From Phycomyces nitens (Eukaryota; Mucoromycota; Mucoromycetes; Mucorales; Phycomycetaceae): a stretch of 64,000 nt of DNA. A program made the translations under genes and the position numbers. A model generated the notes under the pieces. That model made no database searches and had not been told where the DNA came from. It saw only the letters and a list, made by a program, of their open reading frames with translations. Positions 1-12,630 of the stretch are shown piece after piece (positions within the stretch are counted from its first letter, which is position 1; the number at the start of each line of letters is the position of its first letter). The stretch is from the NCBI GenBank assembly GCA_022702545.1, contig JAHRBC010000005.1:4340001-4404000 (forward strand), written 5' to 3'.

Positions 1-1109
1 AAGCAATAAAAAGCGAATTCAGGAACAGAATAGACTGTATAACCGACAAAGGCGTATCGTGCTCTGGATTTATTACATGGCTCGACACATCTATCCATCT
101 TCCCAGGTTCGAAAACTCGGTTGGAAGTTCGGATTGCTATCTGTTCTCTCCTCCAAGCTCATTTCGCTTGGGAGCTACAGGCGGTGGGATTACCAGTGGA
201 TCAAAACTTCACTTTGACTTTAATGGTGAACCCCAAGAGACCATCACCATTCAGATAACTCAGTATCCCCCTGGAATGGATCCCAACATAAAAATATATA
301 ATACCAACACCTCTGATGTCCCTCTGATCATGTCAGACGAAGCTGTCAAGGAATGGAGTGTCCGAGATATAAAGGGAAACAACGATCCAAACACATTCAT
401 AGTCTATACAAACGAGGCCTTGAGTATACAGTATCAAATCAAAGACCACCAATACCTTGAAGAAACCGGCTGGAACAAGATTGGTTTCTTATCCCGTTAT
501 AATCATACACCAGAGATCATGTACTCGTCTATCAAGAGCAATTTCACCATCATACGCGAAAGATTCATGACAAAATATCCATTCTTTAGTACAACGACTC
601 TCTATCCTATGGATTTTTATGAAGTCATTGAACAAGATCAAAAGATTCACACAATTATCAATTCGCTTGGTTCAGTTGGTGGAATTATCAGCATTATTCT
701 TGGAATACAAGCGTGGCTATTTGGTATTCGGCCGAAATCTCCATGGGGTGTTGTCCAACGCTGGTCTTTTGGAGCAGTTAAGTACTCTTTGAAGAAAAGG
801 CTCCGGGAAGAATTCCACGAACCAGATATACCAATTTCACATGTCCATGCGAAGAAAGGTCAACCTAAAGATAAAAAAAACAAAGACGATTCCAAAACTG
901 AAGAATCAGTAGAGCAAAAGTTAGCGAACCTACAAAAAAGTCTACATATAATGGAAGAACGAACTCGACTAGCAGAATTATTATTAAGTTCGTACTATGT
1001 TGATAATGAGATATTTAAGACTCTCCATTCAGCCACCAACCCTCCCGAAAACAAATCTTCTACAGACACCTCAACTTTTTTACAACAAGACAAATATTGT
1101 GAAATATAA
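1..1109 (+). CDS. Kelch/three-TM membrane protein, last exon only (gene A, 5' partial)
   Basis: The frame is open from the left edge of the window to the TAA at 1107-1109, so the annotated part is the C-terminal half of a larger protein. It matches the last exon of the three paralogues at 36.6-47.3 kb: Cys-containing segment, an FSPP motif, QYPPGM, the block YQIKDHQYLEETGWNKIGFL, a glycine-rich membrane span after INSLGSVGG, then FGxRPKSPWG and a charged cytoplasmic tail. The tail ends in a coiled-coil-like stretch with a leucine-rich segment but has diverged from B-D at its last ~50 residues. The N-terminal kelch propeller must lie upstream of the window. Function is unknown; by architecture it could be a cell-surface receptor or adhesion-type protein. 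The 35 kb separating it from its relatives holds unrelated genes and mobile DNA. Confidence 0.85.
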   Translation, partial: AIKSEFRNRIDCITDKGVSCSGFITWLDTSIHLPRFENSVGSSDCYLFSPPSSFRLGATGGGITSGSKLHFDFNGEPQETITIQITQYPPGMDPNIKIYNTNTSDVPLIMSDEAVKEWSVRDIKGNNDPNTFIVYTNEALSIQYQIKDHQYLEETGWNKIGFLSRYNHTPEIMYSSIKSNFTIIRERFMTKYPFFSTTTLYPMDFYEVIEQDQKIHTIINSLGSVGGIISIILGIQAWLFGIRPKSPWGVVQRWSFGAVKYSLKKRLREEFHEPDIPISHVHAKKGQPKDKKNKDDSKTEESVEQKLANLQKSLHIMEERTRLAELLLSSYYVDNEIFKTLHSATNPPENKSSTDTSTFLQQDKYCEI

Positions 1110-4100
1110 CAAAGAAGATTTGTTACCAAAGACAATCCTTAAATAAACTCCAAATGTTCAAGATCAAGGAATCTTTATAGGAATTTTTTTTTAGGTGCAG
1201 AAAAATATATGCTTTTTTGGGCAGATTGTTTGCGGTCTACCGATAGCTATCCGGGAGCTAGTAGAGATTTGAAGAAGAAGAAGAAGAAGAAGAAATTTCA
1301 TTTGGGAATGTATGAATGGATAAACACTATTGTTGACAGGCATCTATCTATAAATATATATTGTGTAGCAAGATTTATAAGAAGGGCATTCCAAAATCTT
1401 GAATATTATTATCTATAGTATGCACCAAGAAAAAAAAACTAATTAGGAGCGTACAAAGACAATCTCATATTGCTTGGAATAGTATAATTTTGGCTTTTTA
1501 TCAATATTTCAAAGAATCTGGGATAGCCTGTGGATGACAAAATTCATGGAAAAAAATATTGATTAATTCAAGAATGTCCAATGGCGCAAAAATAGGGTTT
1601 TGACTTGCAGCATCCAAAACTTTTTATAGTAGAAATAAAAATATTTCAATCTATGGATTACTACACTGACCTGGAACAAAGTATTAGTATTCGATAATTA
1701 GAAACTCTTTGAATTTGATCATTAATTCATATTTGCATTTTCGCTGCCTCACTTTATGAAATGACCATTTATTATTATTATATATAAGGATTCTGGCTAG
1801 AGGGCCAGTGCGACATTTGCATCACCACAGTTGCAAACCAGACATTATAACAATTAATGATACGATGTGGAGTTGTGGCAATAAAGGTGGTCAATGGTCT
1901 GTCTTTCAGACAAGCTTTTTACTTTAAAAAATAAATAAAAAAAAGGTCCAGATTCTTGGCGTATTTTAGGATTAGAAATGAGGGTGCTTAGTATAGACCT
2001 GCACAAGAGTCCAAGTGAGATTATTTTGTGCCGATAGTACAAAAAAATAGAGAGAAAGAAAAAGAGAGAAAGAGAAAGAGTTTAGTATGGTCCAAGGGTG
2101 AATTTTTGCTAAAGACGTGAGAAATATTGTGGACTGTACATTAAATCAGCATAATTGTACACTGCCTTTGAAACACAAATACATATCCTAGTTGCAAAGT
2201 CTTGTATTTATCTACAATGTGAGATCTAGATAATTGAACTTTGGAAAACACGATAATTGATTCAGTTTATTCAAAGACGATGTAAAAAAAAAGAGAGAGA
2301 GATAGAGAATATCAAGGCAAATGCTTACATGTCAAACTAGACCCGAGGTCCTGAAAACACAAGAATCTCATATTCCCAAGGTTTTCAAAACACCACACAT
2401 GGATTACTCTCATTGCGCCTGATAATGCTTTAACAAACGGTTCCTGTACCTTTGCTAATAACTTGCAATATCTTTGCAACAAATGCGAATTTTAAAGGGA
2501 CTAATCAATTTTTTAAAAAACAAAAACAAAATTGATCTCCCTATTTGCAAAAATAAAAAAAGGAACGCTTGTTGTGTGGTGCAAGTAAGCCAATTCGCCA
2601 AGTATAATCACCTGAGATTGGCATAGGGATCTGGGAACCTAGGGATCTAGGGACATTACTTGTCGGTAAGAAATACGGCAATAAACGGCCTCCATATTCT
2701 TTGGTACTTGGTCGTATGTTGCAGCTCACTCAGTCAAAATTGGCAGAACGATATTAAAATATAGCAAGCCAAGAAACATGTCGATTCAAGAATCGATCAA
2801 TTGAAAAAATAAAATAAAATAAAGGGGGGGATATTTTTTGGACTTGCAATGAGATTCACAAATGGCCATAAAATATGCTTAAAATTTGTCGGCAAAGATA
2901 ACTGTAGGCTCTTTGGTAGCATTATGAGATATACATCATTATGCACAAGTATAACCATACCCTTTAGGATCCCAACCTCGTGAAGACAAGGTCACTCTAG
3001 TCTGGGCAATGCAGTCAATAGTTTGTTTCTAAACTCCAATAACCAGGTCAATACATATACATATACTATCCTCCAAAATCCAACTCATCTACAGATAAGG
3101 GAGGAATATCATTAAAAGAAATTGTTCCTAGAGACCAGCGTTGATTTAAAAAAAAAAGTATACCAAATGGCTCCAGATGCTGCTCTGATTTATTACTGGA
3201 CACATTGAATGCATCCACAAGATCTTCTTTTCTTCATGTTGATTATATTTTTGGTCATTAATCAAAATTTGATCCTTGACAATCGTGGATGCTGCGGCAA
3301 GAGATGCAATCTTTTAGTCAGAGCAATCAGTGATTTGGGGCAGATTTCTGTATTTGGGAATCCTTGGCGGTTCGATCAATAGAAACGACGCAAAAGTAGC
3401 CTGGGTTGCAAAACAATACAGCTGTACACTTAGTAATGCCTTTTGATCATCATTACAAGGTTTGGTGTCTAGGTAGATACGGATCTCATTGGTCTAGAGA
3501 GATCCTTTTCGACCACTAGTTTTTCAGGACACTGACCACGGAATCCAAAGATCCTAAAGATCTATATAAGAGTATCCCTAAATAGCACAGCGAATTGTTC
3601 TCAAGCCTTTGCCTTGTGCCATTGTATACAAAAAGAAAAAGTTTCTTTTTACATAGATATGTATCAGAACCATATGACGAGCTAATAATTAGAAAGTGTG
3701 GGGTTCGTTGGTGTGATTCCAAGCAAGACCATGACAAAAAAAGCAAAAGTAAAATAAAATAACATATACAATCTATGGGTTCTGGTCAACTATGCAGTGG
3801 GGAAAGAAAGATGGCTTGGATTTGTGGGGGTACAATTGGTTTTCCTTACCCATGGCTTTGACAGGTCTTTGAACATTTATATATGTATATATGAAAATGA
3901 CTGATGATAATATTGTCCTTTGATGGCTTGACAGACATTTGAGATTATTGAATCACCTTGTTCGATGCCCTTGATCTGTAATCTAATCAATAATAATAAT
4001 TTATTTTGAATTGGAATTGGAATTGGATATTGGTGTATGGTATTTTGACATGGCTCACCTTATCTAATAGATTATGTGCAGATGAATACATCAAAACGGT

Positions 4101-5077
4101 TACTATTATTTTTTTTTTGGGGGGGGGGGGGAGTAGAATAAGATAAAGTCTCACTGAATATGGCCATGGTTCCGTTGGCTTGATTCAGCTAGATAATGTC
4201 AGTGTGACCTTTTGGGAGTTCAAAATAAATAAACATGGTGTTCGGCATGGGTGACGGAGCAAGCCGGTCTTTCTGGTCTTTCAAGGTATGAGAAATTCGG
4301 TTTGGATCTTGGGAAATGCTAATGATGATGGTCGTAATTACTATGAAAAATAAAAATAAGCAAAAATAAAAATACACACTATTAGAGAATGTGTCACAAT
4401 TGGCACACAATCTCCCCCTCTCCCCCCCTTTCCCTTTCCCCTCTCCCCCCCACACAAACATCCCCTTTTTTAAACACCCAAGCGAAAATGCAAATACACA
4501 ATCTTGACATCCCACATGCCTCCTCCACAATCTTATATACTTGCCATTCGGAAGCACATGTTTCCCAATGGTGATTATATTTTTAGAAAGAGGACATCTT
4601 CACATGTCAGCAGCTGAAAGCAAATGAAACAAACAATCGAAAAAGAAAAATGTACCAAATACACATAATACATAATACATATACACATTTACACATATTA
4701 CATATTCACACGACAGACGCATGTTTTTATTTTTATTATCATTATATTATTATACTTTCTTGGATTTGAAACAGGACATTTTCAATTCTTGTCAATCCAT
4801 TTCATTTCACAATTGGGGGTGGGCAGTTCCGGCTTGAAGCGAAGCCAAGATGAACCACCCAGGTCTAAAAATTATGCGCTCGATATGTCTTGATTGCCAT
4901 ACCGCAAGAGTTATAATAAAAACTCTTGTCACATCATCAGATATCCAGCTCACATAAGCCATCATCAAACTTGTGACGCGCCCTTTTTTTTTGGACCTTT
5001 TTTTGAAGGTACCAGTTTGAGTTTTATGAATCAACAAACTTGTTTGGGTCAACTTGTGGTTCCACGACAGCAGTCAA
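1110..5077. other. Intergenic, about 4 kb
   Basis: No supported gene. It is AT-rich with short low-complexity tracts: (AAG)n near 1273-1295, purine runs near 2045-2080 and 2290-2310, a poly-G run at 4120-4131 and a C-rich stretch at 4410-4450. The short open frames here have no family resemblance and several are built from low-complexity DNA. The last few hundred bases should hold the ipk1 promoter. Confidence 0.6.
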
Positions 5078-6390
5078 ATGTCTTTTGACGATCCAGGATC
5101 ATGGATCTATATCTCAGAGGGCAATGCCAATGTCGTGTTTAGTTATCGTGGAGAAGATCCCGGCTTGGTAACCTATTATTATTTTACAAAAACATCATCA
5201 GGATATTCATGTTGTCGTTGGTCGTCATCGTCCTAGGCAAACACCGTCTTGCGCCTCTCAAAGACATGTCAATCAGATAGCCATATGTTTATCGAGCATG
5301 TCATGGAGCCACTATTGAATCCCTGGGTTGTGCCATTTGCAAGTAATCCAGATGTCTAGAATACAGTGCTCAATGGTGTGCTCATTGATGTGCTTTCTTA
5401 GACAAAGGTAGACCTTTCGCCTCTGTTTATCAGGACCATCAGTCAATGTGTTCGACCAGAACACAGACTAGGATCCCACATCAACCAAACCATCCTCTCT
5501 GGCTACTCTGCACCCGATCTGACACGCTGTTTTGCCCCCCTGTCGACACTGACGATCGAAATAAAGGTAGGCCAACAAACACGGTCTACGATAGCTAATG
5601 GTTGGATTAGCCAAAGTGGGGATTCAAACCAATGTCCAGACACATCTCTAGTCATCATTCGATCAAGCAAAGGATGTGTCGATACTGCATGCACTCTCAT
5701 CTCCGAAATCGACAGACAGACTATTGCCCTCTTGATCTCTACTCTAATGACCCCAGTCGAATGAGGCATGCGATTGGTTCTCTGCTCGAGACTAGTGGAG
5801 ATCAGCTACGGGTATTTGTGGACGGAAAGCGACAGATGGACAAGAAGGTCGAGAGTTGGTTTGCAGGCGAGAGCAAGAGTGCAATGGCGGAGATTGTGAC
5901 GAGGGTGTTACGTCAGGAGGGTGTGCTGGACAGATTAAGGGTCCTTCAGACACACTGTGATGAATGGGACGTGGAGGGGATCATTGGGCTATATGAGAAA
6001 TACAAAAACAACCTTGACCTGGATCTCGAGGGCTGGGTGCAGGTAGTCGAGGTGCTCTTGCAGAGACTAGAGAGACCAGAAATGGTTGTGGACGAAAGAC
6101 AGAGGGTGTTTGAGTATGTGCTCTCAATGACCTTGAAGGACTGCTCAGTGATGATTTCAGTGTGTGAGGAAAATGACAAGGACAAGGACAAGGACAACCA
6201 AGGATTGGATAAAAGTCTGATGAATGCGGTGTACTGGGAGACACCCAGAGGACGTGTTTATTACAAACATGCTATCAAAATAATCGATCTTGATCTAAAG
6301 GACATTCAAAAGATTCCCAGCTGGTTTGATTTGGATCAAAGGATTGTGAGGAATGCTATCCAGCATGGACTCGGTCGTATCTGTGAATAA
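5078..6390 (+). CDS. ipk1: Inositol-pentakisphosphate 2-kinase
   Basis: Exons 5078-5167, 5237-5338, 5402-5566 and 5611-6390 give about 378 residues. The enzyme phosphorylates inositol pentakisphosphate at the 2 position to make InsP6 (phytate), used in mRNA export and polyphosphate signalling. Visible family motifs in order: WxYxxEGNANVVF at the N terminus, VLRLSK, the PLLxPxxV segment, EIKPKWGF (residues ~117-124), the RYCMHSH zinc-site segment (~143-149), CPLDLYS (~158) and IDLDLKD (~345), followed by the DxxIV C terminus. Intron 2 (5339-5401) begins GCAAGT, a GC-AG intron; using the nearby GTCTAG instead would also keep frame but is a far poorer donor. Introns 1 and 3 are GT-AG (69 and 44 nt). 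The gene converges on atg7, whose stop codon lies 345 bp away. Confidence 0.9.
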
Positions 6391-6734
6391 AAAGATCTTT
6401 GCGATAGACTATCAAGAGGGTATTACAGACTTTATCTATTGAGCATTGGCCAAATAAAAATTATTATAATAATAATAATTTAATAATCTTGTTTAGGCGG
6501 TGATCGGACAAGGGTTTATATTTCATGAAGATGAATAATTTTTTTATGGGAGATCGCCCTTGATTGCTGCTGTATATTTCAACATTGTTTTCCCGTAAAG
6601 ATTTAGAAAATTGGGTTTCCTATCTAAAAGGGTCGCACAAGATTTGCCGGATTGCTGATATATATATAAAGAGACACACACACACATATATATATATATG
6701 AATATATATATATATAAATGTTCCTAATTTCCTA
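6391..6734. other. Convergent 3' intergenic region between ipk1 and atg7
   Basis: 344 bp holding both 3' ends. It contains AATAAA-like signals just after the ipk1 stop (around 6450-6480) and alternating AT/CA runs at 6655-6720. No coding signal is seen. Confidence 0.5.
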
Positions 6735-9472
6735 TTAAAAATCATCCTCAAGTCCCATCCAATCATCTTGCAGAATAAGTGCATCACTTTCTGCCTTCAT
6801 TTGATCAAGACCAGTGATCTGCTCGAGATAAAGGGGATCCTGGACCACATTCATGAGGAAGCCAGTTGGGTCAGCCTCATAGCTCTCAATGACCTAAAAG
6901 TCGTTTTTATTAGCAATTAACACCTCAATAATGATTTTCAATTATTTGACTTGCCTTTGCAGAACAGGCAGTACAGCGATCATAGGCCTGGCCAACAATC
7001 AGCATGTTACTGAATTGGCCAAGGAAACCACGGATTTGATGAGGCACGACTCCCAAGAGACTTGGTGCGTCGTTCTTACCAGCCCGCGCATCAATTCTAG
7101 CCAAACAGAATCGTTTGAGGACCATCATTAATATATCTATATCTATATCTATATGGGTGGTTTCTTTACCCGTCCTTGTGTTGAGTAAGTGAAACCATTA
7201 ATTCGACAGCCAGGGCACCTGCAATGGCCGCCAGACCGGGTCGGGTAACAGTACACTGCTGATCGAGTGTACGATCTGTCAAGGACTAGGAGGGAACATT
7301 AATATAGGCTGATTCCACAAAAAAGTTACCCAAATCATATAGATAGATATATGATACTTGCATCGGTGGGGGCCACAATGTCATTGCAGAAATAGCACCC
7401 AAGATCCGAGTGTCCCTGCCGACTACCGTGGCGCATTACAAGATATGTGTCAAATCCCAGTGCAGAATTGATGACCATCTTGTTGAACTTTGTGGCCAGC
7501 ATGGTGGGCAGCCAGCGACTCTCCCGACTGTCTGTCAAGAGATAGACTACATCGTGGCTCTCAATCAGGTCACTCAAGGCATTCGAGTCCTTTTCGAGCT
7601 GGGCGGCACTCAAAGGATGCCCAGGCATTGGGATTGTAAACGAATAGCCTTTTGCTTCCTAACCATAAAAACCATAACCAATCAATGTTTGTTTATATTA
7701 CACCAGAATAAACTCACAATCGATGGCTGGACTGCCCGGAGTGCCTTTGCGGCCTGCTCAGCCTTTGGGGCCCCTCCTTCCAGACAGTCCTCGAAAGCAT
7801 AGAGAGGCTGGCGAACCGGATTCGAGAACGAGACCCGGCCATTGTCGACGAATGTGATGTGCCTGACACCCCAGCCCTGCACACAAGTAAATAAATAGTC
7901 CAAAACAAAAAAGAGTCTAGCAATAAAACTTATTTTACCAGCAGACATCGGGCCACATTGCATCCCAGAGTGCCTGCACCCAGCAAGAGACATTTTGTGG
8001 ACTTTATCTTTTCAAGGTCAAGGTCAGGCACAACTCGCCAGCGCATCAGTTTGAGGTTGAGATCGACAGCAGTGTCGGCCAGCCTAAGAGATATTCATTC
8101 ATTTATCAGGGCCCTCCTGTTTGTGTATATATGTGGCACAAATCATTTTACCTGAGGGGATCCATGAGTGGACCCAGGTCGGCCACTCGAGGACCCAGTT
8201 TGGCCTGTGCATTCCTCTCCCAGCCAACTGACTTTGGCCGGGTGTCTTTTTATATGGATTTGAGATGTGGGGGATTCAAACCGACATGGCATACCTTTTT
8301 CATAATAGCCGTCTGGCAAAGAAGTGACTAGGATCTGGGATGACTCGATGGGGTCTCTGTAGCACACCACCTTTAGAGATTTGACGTGCCAGGAATGATG
8401 GGCCAGTGCCAGCAGAGACCGCAGAGGCCATCCCGGAGAGGCCAGTCCAGAAGGATCGGCAAATCCTACAATTGGCTACAATAAATAAAAAAGTGATAAG
8501 AAATCGTGTGCTTTTTTTTGCTTTTTGGTTTGGCAGGGTTGCTGCTAGCTTAACCCAGACAGACAGACACATAGTATTACTATTACTATTATTACTATTA
8601 TTACTATTATTATTATGCAATCTAAAATAATTCTACTCAGATCTGACCTCATCCGAAACGCTGAAAAAATCATCCCATGAGTCAAGAGTGCCGACCCGAA
8701 TGTCACCGCAGGCACCTTTACGGATGAGGAAATAGGCAGCATCTTGGCCATGGACCTGCCGGAATTTGGAGTATTGGGCCCCCAGAGAATGGATCTAGGG
8801 TGCTGATGATTAGAAATCCAAACAAAGGTGAGCCTAACCTGGTCAGAAGTCATCTCGGCAGTTATGGGAACCATTGGGCTATCAAGCTGCCACTGAGAGG
8901 GCTGTGGAATTGGGGCTGGGAAGCAGAACCAGTAGTAGAATTTGAACTTTTTTAGGTCGGCAAAGGTGATGACAAAGAAGCGGGACAGCAGACTAGGCTG
9001 TTTGAGTGCCTGGCCACTCGAGATACAATCCCACAGCTATGGTGATTTTTTAATTAGTTTTGCATGAATTATTATTTTTTATTAAAATAAAATAAATGCC
9101 TTTGAAGACTGGTCTTGAAAAAGGGTCTGTCTGTCGAGGGTCTGGAAGTCCTGAATAGTGTTGGTATTTGTTATGGAACCATTGACAGGAAACCCGTTTA
9201 GAGGACTATGACAAGAGGGTTAAAAAAAAAGTGTGCAAACAATAAGAAACTTGCATTTGGGTCTGTTGGAATGCCTGGCTGGTCAAACACAGTCTGGGTG
9301 CAATGGGCACGGGCTGTCCCTGGCTAGTGAGAGTATGTCCGAGAGTATAGTATCCCGAAAGTGGACGGGCGTCGTCTGAGAGCTGGAAATCATCGAGCTT
9401 CTTTTGGGCCAGGGTCTGCCAAAAAGCGGCGTCGACGGCTGAACTAAAAGGTGCAAACTGGAGAATGGGCAT
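6735..9472 (-). CDS. atg7: Ubiquitin-like-modifier-activating enzyme Atg7 (autophagy E1)
   Basis: Twelve exons: 9472-9255, 9205-9100, 9036-8839, 8794-8648, 8475-8295, 8227-8152, 8083-7939, 7876-7718, 7658-7362, 7285-7170, 7096-6955, 6893-6735; 647 residues, slightly shorter than the ~700 of animals. Atg7 activates Atg8 and Atg12 and passes them to Atg3 and Atg10. Seen: N-terminal [22 protein letters not shown], the nucleotide-binding GAGTLG (344-349) in an E1 Rossmann segment, [55 protein letters not shown], and DQQCTV with the predicted catalytic Cys520, then VPHQIRGFL and a Cys-rich CTAC segment. Start chosen at MPILQF, where family similarity begins. Four of eleven introns (1, 2, 9, 11) start with GC; three of these are GCAAGT. 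Only these donors keep phase with conserved sequence on both sides. Confidence 0.95.
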
Positions 9473-10723
9473 TTGGAAGAGATGGAGCAATGACTGACGC
9501 AAGCACACAAAAGACCTGTGACTGCGGCAAGTGGACAAAGTGGACAATTAGGTGAGTGGATAGAGTAGGCGAGAATTGACTGTGAAAAAAAAAGCTTATC
9601 TGGCAAGATGATACAATGATAGGCACGTGGAGACGATCGCTTGAGAATATAGGGATTTAGGCAGCTCTGTTCAAGAGCCCATTCTTTGACGATATGCTAA
9701 TAAAGAGCACGGACGCTTCCGTAAGTTAAAGATACCCTACTGATTTTCATGTGATAAAAACCACTATGGGGGCGGGGGTTGACAAGGAGAAGGATCCAAA
9801 GATAATTGTTTCTTAAACAAGCAATCAGACAATCCGCCTGCTGTGGTTTGTATTGCGTGATGATTATTCGGAATGAAAGGAAATAAAAATTAAGCGCGGA
9901 ATTCCTATAAGAAGCCTTTGAAGATCTGGAATGGGATACCCCACACACCAGCAAGAGTTGATATCAACTGATAAGGTAGCCAAGCTGCAATTCGCCAACT
10001 AAAAAGACCAAAAAACAGGGAGCGATTTTATTTTATTTTATATATATACATATCTGTATATTGATTATATAATTAATAATAATGTGGGGTGAATATTTAT
10101 GGAATACGCACTAAAAATGTTGCTATATTTGGGTTATCGTCCACATCTTATTTAAAGTGGCGCATGGGATTATTATATTTATTTATTTTATATTTTATTT
10201 TATATTTTATTTTATGTTTTTTTGATGTGGAGATGGTGAGATGTTTACAAATGTGGGGGACTAGAATAATAATTATAATTATAAATAATAAATAAATAAA
10301 ATAAAATAAAATAAAATAAATAAATAAATAAAATACTCCACCCCCCCCCCATTCCCCCTCAAACCCCCCCACACTCACACACACACACAATCACACACAC
10401 AATCACACACACACACACACACAATCACTCACCCACTCACTCACTCGCACTCTCTCACCCACTCACAGACACACTCACTTTCTCTTGCTTTGACTGCCAG
10501 TCTTTTTTTTTTTTTTTTTTTTTTGCTCTCTAATAATTTAATTTTTTTCTTTTTTCCCTTCACGTCTCTCCCCTATCTTGGCCATCATCCTATCCAAACT
10601 CCTCTTGCAATAAACGAAATTGTCCGTTTTTTTTTTAATATATATATATATACTCTCGTTTTCTTATTTTCACATATACCTTGATTTGCTTCTTCACACA
10701 TTATTATTATTATTATTATTACC
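9473..10723. other. Divergent promoter region between atg7 and the Mig1-like gene
   Basis: About 1.25 kb without a gene. It carries dense simple repeats on the Mig1 side: TATTTTA runs at 10180-10215, AAATA/AAAT runs at 10280-10333, a C run at 10339-10348, (CA)n at 10376-10425, a T run of about 20 at 10503-10524, and (ATT)n at 10700-10720 just before the start codon. Long pyrimidine-rich leaders of this type are common ahead of fungal genes. Confidence 0.5.
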
Positions 10724-11353
10724 ATGGCCTTCCAAGCTGCCTCTAGTCTCTTGAGCCTCTCTTCGCCAAAGTGCCCCATCAGTGCTGCTGCTGGTGAAAA
10801 GGCCAACATTCCTCGTCCTTACAAGTGTCCCATGTGCCCAAAGTCATTTTACCGTCTTGAACATCAAACTCGCCACATTCGAACCCACACTGGAGAGAAA
10901 CCTCATTCTTGTACCTTTCCAGGCTGTGAGAAGCGATTTTCACGCTCGGACGAGTTGACACGCCATGTTAGGATTCACGCTGCCCCTCATCGCAAGCGTG
11001 ACCGCAAATTAATGATCAATCATAATAAATCCCCAAAATCCACAGCTGGCCGTCGGTCGACCCCGCCTTCTCCCACCTTGTCTGCAGGAAGTTGTTTCGA
11101 GACCCACCACCAGTCCGATTCTGAGCCAGAATTCCTCTTTACTCCCGACGCTTCTCCCACACTTTCACCCCGGATTCTTCAGTCACCTTCTTCACTGTTC
11201 AAATTGGCACCTCTCGAGGAGCCCCGGCACCACCACTCTTTGCTCGACTTGCTCGAGAGACCGCCCCAGGCCCGGACTTTGCCTCCAATCATTCACAACT
11301 TCAGACCAACCACATCACTCCCATCCATTCATTCCATCCTGCCCTTGTTCTAA
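10724..11353 (+). CDS. mig1: C2H2 zinc-finger regulator, CreA/Mig1 family
   Basis: Intronless, 209 residues. Two adjacent C2H2 fingers: C35-x2-C38 with H51/H55, and C63-x4-C68 with H81/H85, joined by a TGEKPH linker. Finger text such as [18 protein letters not shown] and [16 protein letters not shown] is that of CreA/Mig1 carbon catabolite repressors, which bind GC-rich sites (SYGGRG) in promoters of genes for alternative carbon sources. A basic KRDRK stretch follows the second finger. The rest is Ser/Pro-rich and low in similarity. Mig1/CreA proteins are usually 400 residues or more, so this is a compact member; it could be one of several paralogues. The hydrophobic C-terminal end is a candidate repression motif (inference). 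Confidence 0.9.
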   Translation: MAFQAASSLLSLSSPKCPISAAAGEKANIPRPYKCPMCPKSFYRLEHQTRHIRTHTGEKPHSCTFPGCEKRFSRSDELTRHVRIHAAPHRKRDRKLMINHNKSPKSTAGRRSTPPSPTLSAGSCFETHHQSDSEPEFLFTPDASPTLSPRILQSPSSLFKLAPLEEPRHHHSLLDLLERPPQARTLPPIIHNFRPTTSLPSIHSILPLF

Positions 11354-12482
11354 AATAATGATAATAATATTACATACATACATACTTGTAGATTCTAAAC
11401 TGTATAGAGACCCCCATTTTTTCTTTTCTTTTCTTCCTTTTCTTACACATTCATGCTGTACATAATAAAAACAATAATAAATTACATAGTCCAAACTCAA
11501 GTTTATTTTCGGTCTTTAAAATATTGTTCAGGGTCTAAAAGAGAGCTTGAGAGAGAGAGACAACACACATTTGATTGATTGATTGTATCCAATTGAAATT
11601 ATATAACACGCTATTTCCACCCTTTTTAGCACTACAATTTGTCCCGCCATCTACCGTTTTTTTATAAAGATTATATAATGAGCATGTCCGCCTCAATAAG
11701 TTTCCGCTTCTAATCAAATCATTCAGTTCTACCCGATAAAACCCTTCTTCGTTTTATCTGTCAATCGATAAAATAATTATTCCCGGACCAATACAAATGA
11801 CCCATTGGATCAGTAGTGCCAACATATCATTCTATCTCTTCTAATCACCCTTTTCTTCTTGTTCTTCTGCCAAGACTGAATGATGTAAGCTGGCACTATT
11901 CAATTAGTCTTGAATATTTATTCAATTGTCTCTCATTAGTTTAAAAAATAATAATAATAATTAAATATTTTAAAAATAATAAATAAATATAAAGGGTTCT
12001 TGCAATGATTTATAATCCTCTTGCCATTTAATTCTCCCTTTGAAAACATATGGATCAAAATATCAAGACAGAAATCAAAATAGAAAAAATAATCACTCGA
12101 TGAAATAAAGCCAATTGCAACCCTTGCCATTCTACCATCCCAGCTATTCAAAACAATGATAAATATATACATGATTATTTTTTATAATATTTCCTACTAG
12201 TTGGATACGGAAGTGAAAGCCGATGACCGATTCTTACCGTGTGTTACCATTTTCTGTAAAAAATAAATAAAAATAAAATAAAATAAATTCAGATTCAAGT
12301 CTGTGTGATTCGTCAGCCATTCCTGATTTTAAACAGTTTCAATTGTGAATATTTTTTGCTATTATTAACTAATTCAATGTGGCTTTAGATTTATTATTAT
12401 TATTTCTTTATTTATTATTTATTATTTATTTAGTAAATGGTCATTTCACGTATAAAGTAAATAATATACGAAAGCCTTCCCC

Positions 12483-12630
12483 AGCCATGCGTATACTTCT
12501 TTAAAGCCTCTTGCATTTCCAACCAAGAAAACAATTGGAAATTTATTGATAGCCACGCCTATTACTTCTTTAATGTGTCTCTTGTATTTCCAATCAGGAA
12601 AACAATTGGGAATTTTATTGATAGCCATGC
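12483..12630. repeat. Imperfect tandem duplication, unit about 70 bp
   Basis: Copy 1 spans 12483-12550 and copy 2 spans 12551-12622, with the start of a third (AGCCATGC) at 12623-12630. Both copies share TACTTCTTTAA, TTTCCAA, AAAACAATTGG and TTTATTGATAGCCA blocks with a few substitutions and small indels. No coding role is evident. Confidence 0.8.

Noticed and set aside
1209..1418. 69-codon open frame after gene A
   Set aside because: Dominated by an AAG run; no similarity.
4189..4557. 122-codon minus-strand open frame
   Set aside because: Built largely from the C-rich/G-rich and AT low-complexity tract; no motif.
5354..5401. GTCTAG as donor of ipk1 intron 2
   Set aside because: In phase but a very poor donor; GCAAGT fifteen bases upstream is also in phase and matches the GC-donor consensus found in neighbouring atg7.
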